Source: Mycobacterium fragae (GTDB lineage: Bacteria > Actinomycetota > Actinomycetes > Mycobacteriales > Mycobacteriaceae). Taken from it: 64,000 bases of DNA. The notes beneath the pieces were generated by a model, which did not search any database, had not been told where the DNA came from, and saw nothing but the letters and a program-made list of their open reading frames with translations. The stretch covers positions 62,001 to 126,000 of the forward strand of contig NZ_LQOW01000003.1 of assembly GCF_002102185.1 (NCBI RefSeq), written 5' to 3'. Positions 35,895 through 44,825 of this stretch are shown in pieces; the first letter of the stretch is position 1, and each line of letters starts with the position of its first letter. Position numbers and translations under genes: made by a program.

Positions 35895-37043
35895 ATGGCT
35901 GAAGCCGTAATCGTCGAGGCAATCCGTTCACCGATCGGCAAACGCAATGGTGGGCTGTCCGGCGTACACCCCGCCGACCTGTCCGCACAGGTTCTCAATG
36001 GACTCGTGGAGAAGGCCGGCGTCGACCCCGAGATCGTCGACGACGTGATCTGGGGATGCGTCATGCAAGCCGGCGAGCAGGCCGTCGACATCGCGCGCAC
36101 CGCGTTGCTGACCGCCGGCTGGCCGGAGACCGTTCCCGGTGTCACCGTCGACCGCCAGTGTGGGTCGAGCCAGCAGTCGGTGCACTTCGCCGCTGCCGGC
36201 GTGGTCGCCGGGCACTACGACGTCGTCGTTGCCGGTGGGGTGGAATCCATGTCGCGGGTGCCGATGGGGGCCTCGCTGGCCAATGGTGGACGGCCGTATT
36301 CCCAGGCGTTCCTGGACCGCTATGACGGCGCAATCCCCAACCAGGGTCTCGGCGCGGAGATGATCGCCGAGCAGTGGGGATTCGACCGCACGACGCTTGA
36401 CGAGTTCTCGCTCGGCTCCCACGAAAAAGCCGCGGCGGCACAGGATTCCGGTGCGTTCGACGACCAGATCGTCGGCATCAAGGATCAAGACGGCAACGTT
36501 GTGCTCAAGGACGAAGGCATCCGTCGCGGAACGCCGATGGAGAAGATGGCGCAACTGAAGCCCGCCTTCAAAGAGGACGGGGTGATTCACGCCGGGAACT
36601 CCAGCCAGATCTCCGACGGTTCGGCCGCGCTGCTGTTCATGTCGGCCGAGAAGGCGAAGTCGTTGAAGCTCAACCCGATTGCCAAGGTGCACACCGCAAC
36701 GCTGGCCGGCGCCAACCCGGTGATCATGCTGACCGCGCCAATTCCGGCCACCCAGAAGGCGCTCAAGCGTTCCGGGCTGAAGCTCGAGGACATCGGGGTG
36801 TTCGAAGTCAACGAGGCGTTCGCGCCGGTTCCGCTGGCGTGGCTGAAGGACATCGGCGCTGACGAGAAGAAGCTCAACCCCAACGGCGGTGCGATCGCGC
36901 TCGGCCATCCGCTCGGCGGCTCCGGTGCCCGGATCATGACCACGATGCTCTACCACATGCGGGACAAGGGAATTCGCTACGGACTGCAGACGATGTGCGA
37001 GGGCGGTGGTCAGGCCAACGCCACCATTGTGGAATTGCTGTGA
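35895..37043 (+). CDS. Acetyl-CoA acetyltransferase (thiolase)
   Basis: A 382-residue thiolase for acyl-CoA shortening. The nucleophile is Cys89 in VDRQCGSSQQSVH. The NEAFAPVP motif, the His of GHPLGGSGARI and the acid/base Cys of TMCEGGGQANA are all present, so it should be active. AAAGGAC precedes the start. In M. tuberculosis only a fragment of this gene remains (Rv1135A as remembered). The enoyl-CoA hydratase gene starts at its stop codon, giving a coupled beta-oxidation pair. Confidence 0.92.
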   Translation: MAEAVIVEAIRSPIGKRNGGLSGVHPADLSAQVLNGLVEKAGVDPEIVDDVIWGCVMQAGEQAVDIARTALLTAGWPETVPGVTVDRQCGSSQQSVHFAAAGVVAGHYDVVVAGGVESMSRVPMGASLANGGRPYSQAFLDRYDGAIPNQGLGAEMIAEQWGFDRTTLDEFSLGSHEKAAAAQDSGAFDDQIVGIKDQDGNVVLKDEGIRRGTPMEKMAQLKPAFKEDGVIHAGNSSQISDGSAALLFMSAEKAKSLKLNPIAKVHTATLAGANPVIMLTAPIPATQKALKRSGLKLEDIGVFEVNEAFAPVPLAWLKDIGADEKKLNPNGGAIALGHPLGGSGARIMTTMLYHMRDKGIRYGLQTMCEGGGQANATIVELL

Positions 37044-37834
37044 CGCAGACGGCGCCCGCGGCGCTCACCGAGCGCCGCGGCAACGTCCTGGTGATCACGA
37101 TCAACCGGCCCGAGGCCCGCAACTGCGTCAACGGCGCGGTCAGCACCGCCGTCGGTGACGCGCTGCAGCAGGCGCAGGACGACCCCGAGGTGCGGGCCGT
37201 CGTGATCACCGGTGCCGGCGACAAATCCTTTTGCGCCGGAGCAGATCTCAAGGCGATCGCTCGGCGGGAGAATCTGTACCACCCGGATCACGGCGAGTGG
37301 GGGTTCGCCGGCTACGTGCACCACTTCATCGACAAGCCCACCATCGCCGCGGTCAACGGCACCGCGCTCGGCGGTGGCACGGAGCTGGCCCTGGCCAGTG
37401 ATCTGGTGGTGGCCGAGGAACGTGCGCAATTCGGGCTTCCGGAGGTCAAGGTCGGGCTGATCGCCGGTGCCGGTGGCGTGTTCCGCATCGTGCACCAGCT
37501 GCCCCGCAAAGTCGCACTCGAGATGATCCTCACCGGTGAGCCGATCAGCGCCGCCGAGGCCGCCCGATGGGGCCTGATCAACCAGGTCGTGCCGAACGGC
37601 ACCGTGCTGGAGGCGGCGCTGGCGCTGGCCGAACGGGTCACCGTGAACGCGCCCCTGTCGGTGCAGGCCAGCAAGCGGATCGCGTATGGCGTCGACGACG
37701 GCGTCATCCCCGACGAAGAACCGGGCTGGGCCCGCACCACGCGTGAATTCGCCACACTGCTGAAATCCGAGGACGCCAAGGAAGGCCCGCTGGCGTTCGC
37801 CGAAAAACGCCAGCCGATCTGGAAAGCGCGCTAA
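37040..37834 (+). CDS. Crotonase/enoyl-CoA hydratase family protein
   Basis: A 264-residue crotonase: NVLVITINRPEARNCVNGAV, the CoA-pocket GDKSFCAGADLKAIARRE, the oxyanion helix VNGTALGGGTELALASDLVV and PEVKVGLIAGAGGVFR. The GTG at 37040 overlaps the thiolase TGA, so translation is coupled; a longer frame exists but overlaps the thiolase gene. The catalytic glutamates of typical hydratases are only partly recognisable, so hydration, isomerisation or another crotonase reaction are all possible. The M. tuberculosis counterpart (Rv1136) is shorter. Confidence 0.9.
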   Translation: MTQTAPAALTERRGNVLVITINRPEARNCVNGAVSTAVGDALQQAQDDPEVRAVVITGAGDKSFCAGADLKAIARRENLYHPDHGEWGFAGYVHHFIDKPTIAAVNGTALGGGTELALASDLVVAEERAQFGLPEVKVGLIAGAGGVFRIVHQLPRKVALEMILTGEPISAAEAARWGLINQVVPNGTVLEAALALAERVTVNAPLSVQASKRIAYGVDDGVIPDEEPGWARTTREFATLLKSEDAKEGPLAFAEKRQPIWKAR

Positions 37835-37838
37835 GCCC

Positions 37839-38855
37839 TCACCGCGCAAGCCTATTGACCGCACGGCCGAATACGCCGGGGAGCAGCGTGGCCGCCGGAA
37901 CGACGGCACACCGGCCAACGCGCGGGGCGGTGGTGAGCACCAATGTGCGGGTGAGCAGCCGGTAATCGCGGGTGATGCGCTGCCACGCCGCCACATACTG
38001 CGACGGCGCCTCGTCGACAATGGCGGCCACCGCCGCGCCGGCTTGTTTGACGGCCAGGCTGATGCCTTCGCCGGTCAAGGCATCCTCGTACCCCGCTGCG
38101 TCGCCGACCAGTAGCACCCGGCCCGCAACCCGGCGGGAAACCACCTGCCGCAGTGGACCGCAGCCGCGGGCCCGTCCGCGGTCCGCCCTTTGCAGCTGCT
38201 CGGACAGCCGCGGAAACCACGTGATGTCGGGGCGATGGGAGGACAGAATCGCCACGCCGACGAGGTCCGGCTCCACCGGTGTCACATAGGCCTCGCCCCA
38301 GCGCGACCAATGCACTTCGACGAAGTCGGACCAGGCCGGCACGCGGAAGTGCCAGCGCACGCCGTAACGCCGCGGCTTGCCCGCGACCGTCTTGATTCCG
38401 ATGGCACGCCGCACCGTTGAGTGCAGGCCATCGGCCGCCACCAACCATTTGGCCCGCACACCGGCGGCCGTCACCCCGTGCGCATCCTGGTCGACGCCGG
38501 TGATGCGTGTCGAAATCCATTCGGTGTCTTGCTCTTTGGCGCGTGCGGCCAACGCAGCGTGCAACGTCGTGCGCCGCACGCCCCGGCCGGGCCCGTTGCG
38601 AAAACGCGCTTCGGTCCGTCGGCGCCCGTCCAGATAGGCGATGCCCTGGAAGGGCAGACCGGCCGGATCCACGCCTAGCGATGCCAGCACCGCCAGACCG
38701 CCTGGCATCAGACCCTCACCGCATGCCTTGTCGATCGGGCTTTCGCGAGGCTCGGCGACGATCACTGAAAGCCCAAGGCTACGAGCGTGTAACGCGGTCG
38801 CCAGGCCGGCCGGACCGCCGCCCGCGATCAACAAGTCGGTGTCGTAAGCGCTCAT
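37839..38855 (-). CDS. FAD-dependent oxidoreductase, geranylgeranyl reductase-like (Rv1138c-like)
   Basis: A 338-residue flavoprotein: FAD motif LLIAGGGPAGLATALHARSL, the middle DG motif VAADGLHSTVRRAIG and the second FAD contact LLVGDAAGYEDALTGEGISL. It belongs to the geranylgeranyl reductase/halogenase-type group that hydrogenates or hydroxylates lipids and polyketides. The ATG at 38855 gives the same length as recalled for Rv1138c. It overlaps the upstream methyltransferase stop by four bases. In other actinobacteria this pair often accompanies a type III polyketide synthase; none is here. Confidence 0.87.
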   Translation of the reverse strand: MSAYDTDLLIAGGGPAGLATALHARSLGLSVIVAEPRESPIDKACGEGLMPGGLAVLASLGVDPAGLPFQGIAYLDGRRRTEARFRNGPGRGVRRTTLHAALAARAKEQDTEWISTRITGVDQDAHGVTAAGVRAKWLVAADGLHSTVRRAIGIKTVAGKPRRYGVRWHFRVPAWSDFVEVHWSRWGEAYVTPVEPDLVGVAILSSHRPDITWFPRLSEQLQRADRGRARGCGPLRQVVSRRVAGRVLLVGDAAGYEDALTGEGISLAVKQAGAAVAAIVDEAPSQYVAAWQRITRDYRLLTRTLVLTTAPRVGRCAVVPAATLLPGVFGRAVNRLAR

Positions 38856-39352
38856 GTGTAGCCCAGCGCCGAGTTCTCCACCCTGATCCGCACCGCGAGC
38901 ACCAGCGCGTTGGCCAGGGTGAAGCACACCGCGGTCAGCCATGCCGTGTGCACCAGCGGCAGTGCTACACCTTCGGCGACCACAGCCACGTAGTTCGGAT
39001 GATGCAGCCACCGGTATGGACCTCGATGCACCAATGGCGCCTCCGGCACGACGATCACCAGCGTGTTCCACCGTCGGCCCAGCGTTGCCACACACCACCA
39101 GCGCAGCGCTTGGCTCAGCGCAACCAGCACGAGCATCGGCCAGCCAAGCCAGGGAAGGAACGGACGGTGCAACGCCCAAACCTCGACGACGCATCCGAGC
39201 AGAAGTCCGGCGTGGATGCTCACCATCACCGGATAGTGACTACGGCCGAATTCCTTGCCGCCCTGGGCAAAAGCCCACCGCGCGTTGCGCTTGGAGACGA
39301 TCAGCTCCGCTAGCCGCTCGACGCCGACCGCCAAGATCAGCAGGTAATACAT
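38852..39352 (-). CDS. Isoprenylcysteine carboxyl methyltransferase (ICMT) family membrane protein (Rv1139c-like)
   Basis: A 166-residue protein with four or five hydrophobic helices (MYYLLILAVGVERLAELIV, WLGWPMLVLVALSQALRWWC, AVVAEGVALPLVHTAWLTAV) and the SAM-binding ICMT signature HRGPYRWLHHPNYVAVVAE. Bacterial relatives O-methylate small lipids or alkylresorcinol-type products rather than prenylated proteins. It is the upstream gene of an ATGA-overlapping pair with the flavin reductase, so both probably tailor one lipid product. Confidence 0.87.
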   Translation of the reverse strand: MYYLLILAVGVERLAELIVSKRNARWAFAQGGKEFGRSHYPVMVSIHAGLLLGCVVEVWALHRPFLPWLGWPMLVLVALSQALRWWCVATLGRRWNTLVIVVPEAPLVHRGPYRWLHHPNYVAVVAEGVALPLVHTAWLTAVCFTLANALVLAVRIRVENSALGYT

Positions 39353-39447
39353 GGGCTAGCAATCGTATCCATGTAGTGGGTCACGCCGGGGCGGGTTGGT
39401 CGGTTCAACTGCTCGCCAATAGCTTCTGGGATCGCTAGGTTGGGGGC

Positions 39448-40587
39448 GTGCGGATTCTTGTGACCGGCGCAACAGGCTATATCGGATCCCGCCTAGTCAC
39501 AGCGTTACTCGCCGAGGGCCACGAGGTGCTGGCCGCCACCCGCAACCCCGAGCGCCTGGGGAATCTGGGCTGGTGCGACGACGTCACAGCCGTCCTGCTC
39601 GACGCCAGCGATCCGGCGTCTGCCCGGACGGCGTTGGCCGTGGCCGGACCAGTCGACGTCGTCTACTACCTGGTGCACACGATCGGTCAACCGGATTTCC
39701 GCGAGGCAGACTTGCGCGCGGCGGCCAACCTCGCCGCCGCTGCCAGGGACACCAGCGTGCATCGGATCGTTTATCTGGGCGGCTTCCTCCCTGACGACGA
39801 AGTAGTGTCGGAACACCTGGCCAGCCGTGCCGAGGTGGCCGACGCGCTGGTCGTCGACGGCGGCCCGGAAGTCGTCTGGCTGGGCGCGGCGATGATCCTG
39901 GGCGCCGGCTCGACGTCGTTCGAGATGCTGCGCTACGTCGGCGACCGGTTCCCCGTCATGCCGATACCGCCGTGGATGGACAACCCGATCGACCCGATTT
40001 CCATCCGGGATGTGCTGCACTACCTCGTCGCCGCCGCCGATCCGGGACAGGTGCCGGCTGGCGCCTACGACATTTCCGGCCCCGACAGCACGTCGTACAG
40101 CGAGCTGCTGAAAACCTATGCGCGTATTTCCGGCCAGTGGCACACCGGTCTGCCGGTACGCGGCGTGCACACCACGATGGCGTCGTGGATCACCGCGATC
40201 GCACTTCCGGTTCCCGACAGACTGGCCGCCGACCTGGTGGAGTCGCTGGATCACCCGATGCGTGCCTCCAGCACCGGCCTGCGCGATCTGGTTCCCGACC
40301 CACCCGGCGGCCTAATCGGTGTCGAGGACGCGATCACACGGGCACTGTCAAGCCGGGAGCCCAAGCCTGTTAACGCGCTGGCCGACCCGCACCACCTGGC
40401 AGACAGCGACCCGGTGTGGGCCGGCGGCGACACGCTGCGCATCCGGCGGCTCGCGAAAGCCGTGACACCAACGCTCGCCCATCCCGGTCTCGGGCTGCTG
40501 GATGCCGTCCCCGGACCCATTGCCGGCGCCGTGCGAACCGGCCTCGACATGCTGATCACTCTGACCCCGAAAGTGCGTCCCGCATGA
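39448..40587 (+). CDS. NAD(P)-dependent atypical SDR/epimerase-like protein
   Basis: A 379-residue protein with the extended-SDR nucleotide motif ILVTGATGYIGSRLVTALLA, YYLVHTIGQPDFREADLRAA, VYLGGFLPDDE and an NPIDPISIRDVLHYLV substrate part. It resembles the NAD(P)H-binding proteins often annotated as complex-I intermediate-like or epimerase-like; the classical YxxxK is not obvious, so catalysis is uncertain. It overlaps the next start by four bases (ATGA). GTG at 39448 is the start. Confidence 0.83.
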   Translation: MRILVTGATGYIGSRLVTALLAEGHEVLAATRNPERLGNLGWCDDVTAVLLDASDPASARTALAVAGPVDVVYYLVHTIGQPDFREADLRAAANLAAAARDTSVHRIVYLGGFLPDDEVVSEHLASRAEVADALVVDGGPEVVWLGAAMILGAGSTSFEMLRYVGDRFPVMPIPPWMDNPIDPISIRDVLHYLVAAADPGQVPAGAYDISGPDSTSYSELLKTYARISGQWHTGLPVRGVHTTMASWITAIALPVPDRLAADLVESLDHPMRASSTGLRDLVPDPPGGLIGVEDAITRALSSREPKPVNALADPHHLADSDPVWAGGDTLRIRRLAKAVTPTLAHPGLGLLDAVPGPIAGAVRTGLDMLITLTPKVRPA

Positions 40588-41300
40588 CCGATCTGAGCAC
40601 CCGCCCCAGCACCCTCGACGAGATTCGCCGCGCGATCACGAATGTCGCTGTGCCGCACCATGAACCGCCTTCGGTCGTGCGTCGCCGGCGCATCGTCGTC
40701 GCGGTCGTGCTGGTGCTCGGCGCCGTCGTGCTCGGGCTGTCCATGACAAAACATCCGGGCGAGGCCAGCTTCTACTGGCTGACGTTGGCGTTGTCGGCGG
40801 TGTGGCTGATCGGGGCATTCGCCTCCGGGCCGCTGCACCTGGGCGGCATCTGCTGGCGCGGCCGCAACCAACGCCCGGTCATCACCGGCAGCGCCACTGG
40901 CCTGGGACTAGGCGCCATCTTCGTGCTCGGTGGGCTGATCGCCAAGCAGATCCCGGCGGTCTCCGAATTGATCACCAAGGTGCTGCAGTTCGCCGACCAG
41001 GGATCGTGGCGGCTTACCCTGGCCATCGCGTTGTTGGGCGCCATCGCCGAGGAGTTGTTCTACCGCGGCGCGCTCTACACCGCGCTGGGCCGGCACCATC
41101 CGGTGCTCATCTCGACCGTGCTGTACGTCGCCGCCACTCTGGCCAGCCAGAACCTCATGCTCGGCTTCGCGGCGATCATCCTCGGGACGGTGTGCGCAAT
41201 GGAGCGCCGCGCGACGGGTGGGGTGCTCGCGCCGATACTGACCCACTTCGTGTGGAGTCTTGTGGTGATACTCGCGCTGCCGCCGCTATTCGGGTTCTAG
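40584..41300 (+). CDS. CPBP family intramembrane metalloprotease (Rv1140-like)
   Basis: A 238-residue polytopic protein with about six membrane spans and the CPBP/Abi signature EELFYRGALYTALGR (EExxxR) plus the late His in LTHFVWSLVVIL, the residues of the intramembrane glutamic-type protease family. The substrate is unknown; roles in signal or bacteriocin processing are known for relatives. The ATG at 40584 overlaps the stop of the upstream SDR gene, indicating an operon. Confidence 0.88.
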   Translation: MTDLSTRPSTLDEIRRAITNVAVPHHEPPSVVRRRRIVVAVVLVLGAVVLGLSMTKHPGEASFYWLTLALSAVWLIGAFASGPLHLGGICWRGRNQRPVITGSATGLGLGAIFVLGGLIAKQIPAVSELITKVLQFADQGSWRLTLAIALLGAIAEELFYRGALYTALGRHHPVLISTVLYVAATLASQNLMLGFAAIILGTVCAMERRATGGVLAPILTHFVWSLVVILALPPLFGF

Positions 41301-41319
41301 ACGCTGCTTCTAACGCTTC

Positions 41320-41394
41320 GAGTGTGCATCCAGGGCGGGAAACTCGCGAAAATCCCGCCCTCAGTGCACAGTCGACGCCCTCGGCGCACAGTCG
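41320..41394 (+). repeat. Dispersed intergenic repeat, copy 2, containing a strong hairpin
   Basis: It has the same layout as the unit at 31666: CGAGTGTG at 41320, a perfect hairpin AGGGCGGGA (41333-41341) / TCCCGCCCT (41353-41361) with a gcgaaaa-containing loop, then CACAGTCG at 41367 and 41387. It lies between the converging CPBP and echA genes and fills most of the gap, so it probably acts as a two-way terminator. Confidence 0.6.
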
Positions 41395-41403
41395 ACGCCG
41401 GAA

Positions 41404-42213
41404 TCAGCTGTCGGTGAAGTTCGGGGTGCGACGCTGCTGGAAAGCCGTTGCGCCTTCGATGAAATCGTGTGACTTCAACAGTGCCGACTGGCCCTGCAGT
41501 TCGCGTTGCAGCGCTGCTTCCAACTCGGTGAGCGTCGCCGCGTTGATGGCGTCCTTGGTCTTGGCGAATGCGACCGCGGGGCCAGACAGCAAGCCGGACA
41601 CCACTTTTTCCACCTCCGCCTCGAAGTCGTCGGCGGGATAGACCGCGCTGATCAGGCCGGCGGCCAGTGCGTCGGCGGCCGGCAACCGCTCGGCCAGCAA
41701 GGCCATCCGCATGGCCCGTGTCCGGCCGATCGCTGCGGCGACCAGCGCTGAGGCGCCGCCGTCGGGCATCAGCCCCATCTTGGTGAAGGCGAGCATGAAA
41801 AACGCTTTCTCCGAAGCCAATACGAGATCACAGGCCAGGGCAAGGGAGACGCCGACGCCGGCAGCCGGCCCCTGAACGACGGCGACCACGGGGCGGGGCA
41901 GCGCGACGATCGACCGCACCGCACGGTTGGCCTCCAAGATGATGTCGGTGTCCGGGCCGCGGTCGGCCACGTCGTCGGCGCTCATCCCGGCTCCGGAGCT
42001 GAATCCACGGCCGGCACCGCCCAGGCGCACCACTTTCACCCGCGGGTCGGTGGCCGCATGCTCCATGGCATCGGCGATCCCCGCCAGGACCGACGTTGTC
42101 AGCGAGTTCAGGCTCTCCGGACGGTCGATGGTCACCGACAACACTCCGTCGGCCAGGGTGACGGAAAGACCCGCGACGGACGTCAGGGAGGCTGAATCCA
42201 ACATGGGGATCAC
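41404..42213 (-). CDS. Enoyl-CoA hydratase/isomerase family protein (EchA10/EchA11-like)
   Basis: A 269-residue crotonase: VLSVTIDRPESLNSLTTSVL, GAGRGFSSGAGMSADDVADR, VVAVVQGPAAGVGVSLALAC and MGLMPDGGASALVAAAIGRT, ending RRTPNFTDS as crotonases do. It is divergent from mcr, the position of Rv1141c/Rv1142c in M. tuberculosis, where two paralogues occur; only one is here. The start may be ATG 42213 or ATG 42204. The usual catalytic Glu pair is partly replaced (MSADD, PDGGA), so isomerase or racemisation-linked chemistry for branched acyl-CoA is possible. Confidence 0.9.
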   Translation of the reverse strand: MIPMLDSASLTSVAGLSVTLADGVLSVTIDRPESLNSLTTSVLAGIADAMEHAATDPRVKVVRLGGAGRGFSSGAGMSADDVADRGPDTDIILEANRAVRSIVALPRPVVAVVQGPAAGVGVSLALACDLVLASEKAFFMLAFTKMGLMPDGGASALVAAAIGRTRAMRMALLAERLPAADALAAGLISAVYPADDFEAEVEKVVSGLLSGPAVAFAKTKDAINAATLTELEAALQRELQGQSALLKSHDFIEGATAFQQRRTPNFTDS

Positions 42214-42299
42214 CTTAAGTGACCGGGGTGCAGGGCTCCGGCGGGCGGCTGCGAAGATGCGAGCTACAGCTGGTTGTCCCTCGACAAGGAGGTCGGTAG

Positions 42300-43382
42300 A
42301 TGGCGGGACCGCTAGAAGGGCTGCGAGTCATCGAGCTCGCCGGAATCGGGCCCGGCCCGCACGCCGCGATGATTCTCGGCGATCTCGGTGCCGACGTTGT
42401 GCGTATCGAACGGCCCAACCAGGCAACCGGTGTAGCGCGGGACGCCATGCTGCGCAATCGACGCTTCCTCACCGCCGACCTCAAGTCCGAAAAGGGACGT
42501 GATCTGCTGCTGAAGCTCGTCGCCAAGGCCGACGTGCTGATCGAGGGCTACCGCCCCGGGGTCACCGAGCGGCTGGGACTGGGCCCCGAGGACTGCGCCC
42601 GGGTCAACGACCGGCTGATCTATGCCCGGATGACCGGGTGGGGCCAATCGGGTCCGCGCAGCCAGCAGGCCGGTCACGACATCAACTACATCTCGCTCAA
42701 CGGGGTACTGCACTCCATCGGCCGGGCGGGCGAGCGCCCGGTGCCGCCGCTGAACCTGGTCGGGGATTTCGGCGGCGGCTCGATGTTCTTGCTGGTTGGC
42801 ATCCTGGCCGCGCTGTGGGAACGGCAGACCTCCGGCAAGGGTCAGGTCATCGACGCCGCGATGATCGACGGGTCGTCCGTGCTGGTGCAGATGATGTGGG
42901 CGATGCGGGCCATGGGAATGTGGACCGACGAGCGCGGCACCAACATGCTGGACGGCGGCGCACCCTACTACGACACCTACGAATGCGCCGACGGCCGCTA
43001 CGTCGCGGTGGGCGCCATCGAATCGCAGTTCTACGCCGAGCTGCTCGAGGGCCTCGGCCTGAACGCTGCCGATCTGCCGGGGCAAAACGACCGCAGCCGC
43101 TGGCCGGAGCTGCGGGCACGGCTGACCGAGGTGTTCGCCTCGAAAGATCGCGACCACTGGGCCAAGGTGTTCGCCGACTCGGACGCGTGTGTCACGCCGG
43201 TGCTGGCGTTCGGGGAAGTCGAAACCGAGCCACATGTCACCGAGCGGAAAACCTTCTACCGGGTAGGCGGCGGGCTGCAGCCGTTGCCGGCGCCGCGGTT
43301 CTCGCGGACCGTGCCGGGCGAGCCGCGACCCCCCGGTACACCCGGAGCCGACACCGAGGCCGTCCTCCGCAACTGGTTATAG
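42300..43382 (+). CDS. mcr: Alpha-methylacyl-CoA racemase
   Basis: It interconverts 2R and 2S methyl-branched acyl-CoA esters so that beta-oxidation of cholesterol side chains and branched fatty acids can proceed. The 360-residue family III CoA-transferase fold protein has exactly the catalytic positions known from the M. tuberculosis enzyme: Arg91, His126 (QAGHDINYI), Asp156 (LVGDFGGGS) and Glu241 (GAIESQFY). AAGGAGG precedes the ATG. The SDR gene follows after 36 bases, and together they fit branched-chain acyl-CoA degradation. It matches Rv1143. Confidence 0.96.
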   Translation: MAGPLEGLRVIELAGIGPGPHAAMILGDLGADVVRIERPNQATGVARDAMLRNRRFLTADLKSEKGRDLLLKLVAKADVLIEGYRPGVTERLGLGPEDCARVNDRLIYARMTGWGQSGPRSQQAGHDINYISLNGVLHSIGRAGERPVPPLNLVGDFGGGSMFLLVGILAALWERQTSGKGQVIDAAMIDGSSVLVQMMWAMRAMGMWTDERGTNMLDGGAPYYDTYECADGRYVAVGAIESQFYAELLEGLGLNAADLPGQNDRSRWPELRARLTEVFASKDRDHWAKVFADSDACVTPVLAFGEVETEPHVTERKTFYRVGGGLQPLPAPRFSRTVPGEPRPPGTPGADTEAVLRNWL

Positions 43383-43418
43383 TGCCACCCGACCAATTGA
43401 CCGAAAGGAAATACTCGC

Positions 43419-44171
43419 GTGGAGATCAAAGGCGCCGGCGCACTTGTGACCGGTGGAGCGTCGGGCCTGGGGCTGGCCACTACCAAGCGGCTGCTCGACG
43501 CCGGTGCGCAAGTCGTGGTGCTCGACCTCAAGGGCGAGGAAGTGGTCCGCGAGCTCGGCGAGCGGGCGCGTTTCGCACCGGCCGACGTCACCGATGAAGC
43601 CGCCGTCACCGCCGCCCTCGATCTCGCCGAGTCGATGGGCCCGCTGCGCATTGTCGTCAACTGCGCCGGCACCGGTAACGCCATCCGGGTGCTGGGCAAG
43701 GACGGTGTCTTCCCGCTGGACGCATTCCGCAAGGTCGTTGACATCAACCTGATCGGCACGTTCAACGTGTTGCGGTTGGCCGCCGAGCGGATCGCCAAGA
43801 CCGAGCCGGTGGGCGAAGAGCGCGGCGTCATCATCAACACGGCGTCGGTGGCGGCCTTCGACGGCCAGATCGGTCAGGCAGCTTACTCGGCGTCCAAGGG
43901 CGGCGTGGTCGGCATGACCCTGCCCATCGCGCGTGACCTGGCCGGCAAGGGCATCCGCGTGGTGACGATCGCTCCGGGCCTGTTCGACACCCCGTTGCTT
44001 GCCGGCTTGCCCGAGCCGGCCAAGGAGTCGCTCGGCAAGCAGGTGCCGCACCCCAGCCGGCTGGGCAAGCCCGACGAGTACGGCGCACTCGCTGTGCACA
44101 TTGTCGAGAACCCGATGCTCAACGGCGAGGTCATCCGGCTGGACGGCGCGATCCGGATGGCGCCGCGATAA
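43419..44171 (+). CDS. Short-chain dehydrogenase, 3-hydroxyacyl-CoA dehydrogenase type II-like (Rv1144-like)
   Basis: A 250-residue SDR with [20 protein letters not shown], an NCAGTG motif, the catalytic Ser in [14 protein letters not shown] and the YSASK pair. It resembles the 17-beta-HSD10/HADH2 group that oxidises 3-hydroxyacyl-CoA, including branched and steroid substrates. The GTG start at 43419 is preceded by AAAGGAA. It is the second gene of the mcr operon and is followed by a terminator hairpin at 44215. Confidence 0.92.
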   Translation: MEIKGAGALVTGGASGLGLATTKRLLDAGAQVVVLDLKGEEVVRELGERARFAPADVTDEAAVTAALDLAESMGPLRIVVNCAGTGNAIRVLGKDGVFPLDAFRKVVDINLIGTFNVLRLAAERIAKTEPVGEERGVIINTASVAAFDGQIGQAAYSASKGGVVGMTLPIARDLAGKGIRVVTIAPGLFDTPLLAGLPEPAKESLGKQVPHPSRLGKPDEYGALAVHIVENPMLNGEVIRLDGAIRMAPR

Positions 44172-44214
44172 CCCCGACGCGTGGTCCGGCCGCAACGAGC
44201 CGCAAAAAGAGAAA

Positions 44215-44235
44215 GAACCCCGACTAGCGGGGTTC
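44215..44235 (+). terminator. Rho-independent-like terminator after the mcr operon
   Basis: A perfect 8-base stem GAACCCCG/CGGGGTTC with a 5-base ACTAG loop lies 44 bases after the SDR stop. There is no long T-run, as is usual in mycobacteria. The remaining gap to mmpL13 holds a possible small minus-strand ORF and two palindromes. Confidence 0.6.
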
Positions 44236-44326
44236 GAATCAATAGGGAAACGGCAAAGGTGCGATCGCGGTAACACTCACCTCGTCGCGGACGCGTCCAC
44301 AGCAGCGGGCGCGTCCTCCGCGGAGC

Positions 44327-44458
44327 TCAGCTTGCGGTGGGCAGCGGGTGCCAGTCGTCGAACTGCTCCGAGGTTTCGCCCTCTACCAGCACGTCGCCGT
44401 GATAGAGAGCCTCGAAGTCGGCCTTGATGACGTCGGCACTCGAGTCGTCGATCCACAT
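44327..44458 (-). CDS. Possible small protein (43 aa), unrecognised
   Basis: A minus-strand ORF from ATG 44458 to TGA at 44327-44329, starting MWIDDSSADVIKADFEALYH and ending FDDWHPLPTAS. It is acidic and has strongly GC-biased third positions, as coding sequence here does, and no other gene covers it. No clear ribosome-binding site is seen, and an in-frame TGA lies two codons upstream, so it would need leaderless or unusual initiation, or it is a remnant. A palindrome at 44500-44518 (CACGATT/AATCGTG arms) lies upstream. Confidence 0.4.
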   Translation of the reverse strand: MWIDDSSADVIKADFEALYHGDVLVEGETSEQFDDWHPLPTAS

Positions 44459-44483
44459 GTTCATGAGCGTATGGGTCTCCATT

Positions 44484-44825
44484 AAGGAATCGTTGAGTCA
44501 CGATTCGGAAAATCGTGGCAATTATTACCGCTGGGTAGGGTCGACCGGCGGCGCCGGCTCCGCCCGCGATTGACACGTATTTACGAAGACTCCACGAAGA
44601 ACAAGTTCGTCCGGCTTGTCGGACTAGACCTATTTGGCAGATGTGCAACCGATACTGTCTGCGGGTGTGTCCTGGCTGGTCGGTGCAGCGGTGAACCATT
44701 CCGCATGCCGGCGTCGTGTCTATTGCTGGAGCGCCGAAAGCGAAACATCACGTCGGCGGCGTCGACTTATCGCCGATAACTTAGCGCCGGTACCGACCTG
44801 GGAAGGGCCGAGGGAGGGATTAGGC
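44484..44825. other. Leader region before mmpL13 with two palindromes
   Basis: There is no gene here. Two inverted repeats stand out: CACGATT/AATCGTG at 44500-44518 and TTATC/GATAA at 44767-44779, the latter 47 bases before the mmpL13 start. The second is a possible TetR operator for the regulator gene behind mmpL13. The frame of mmpL13 is open upstream of 44826, but that part reads as non-hydrophobic, Arg/Cys-rich sequence and is not used. Confidence 0.35.
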
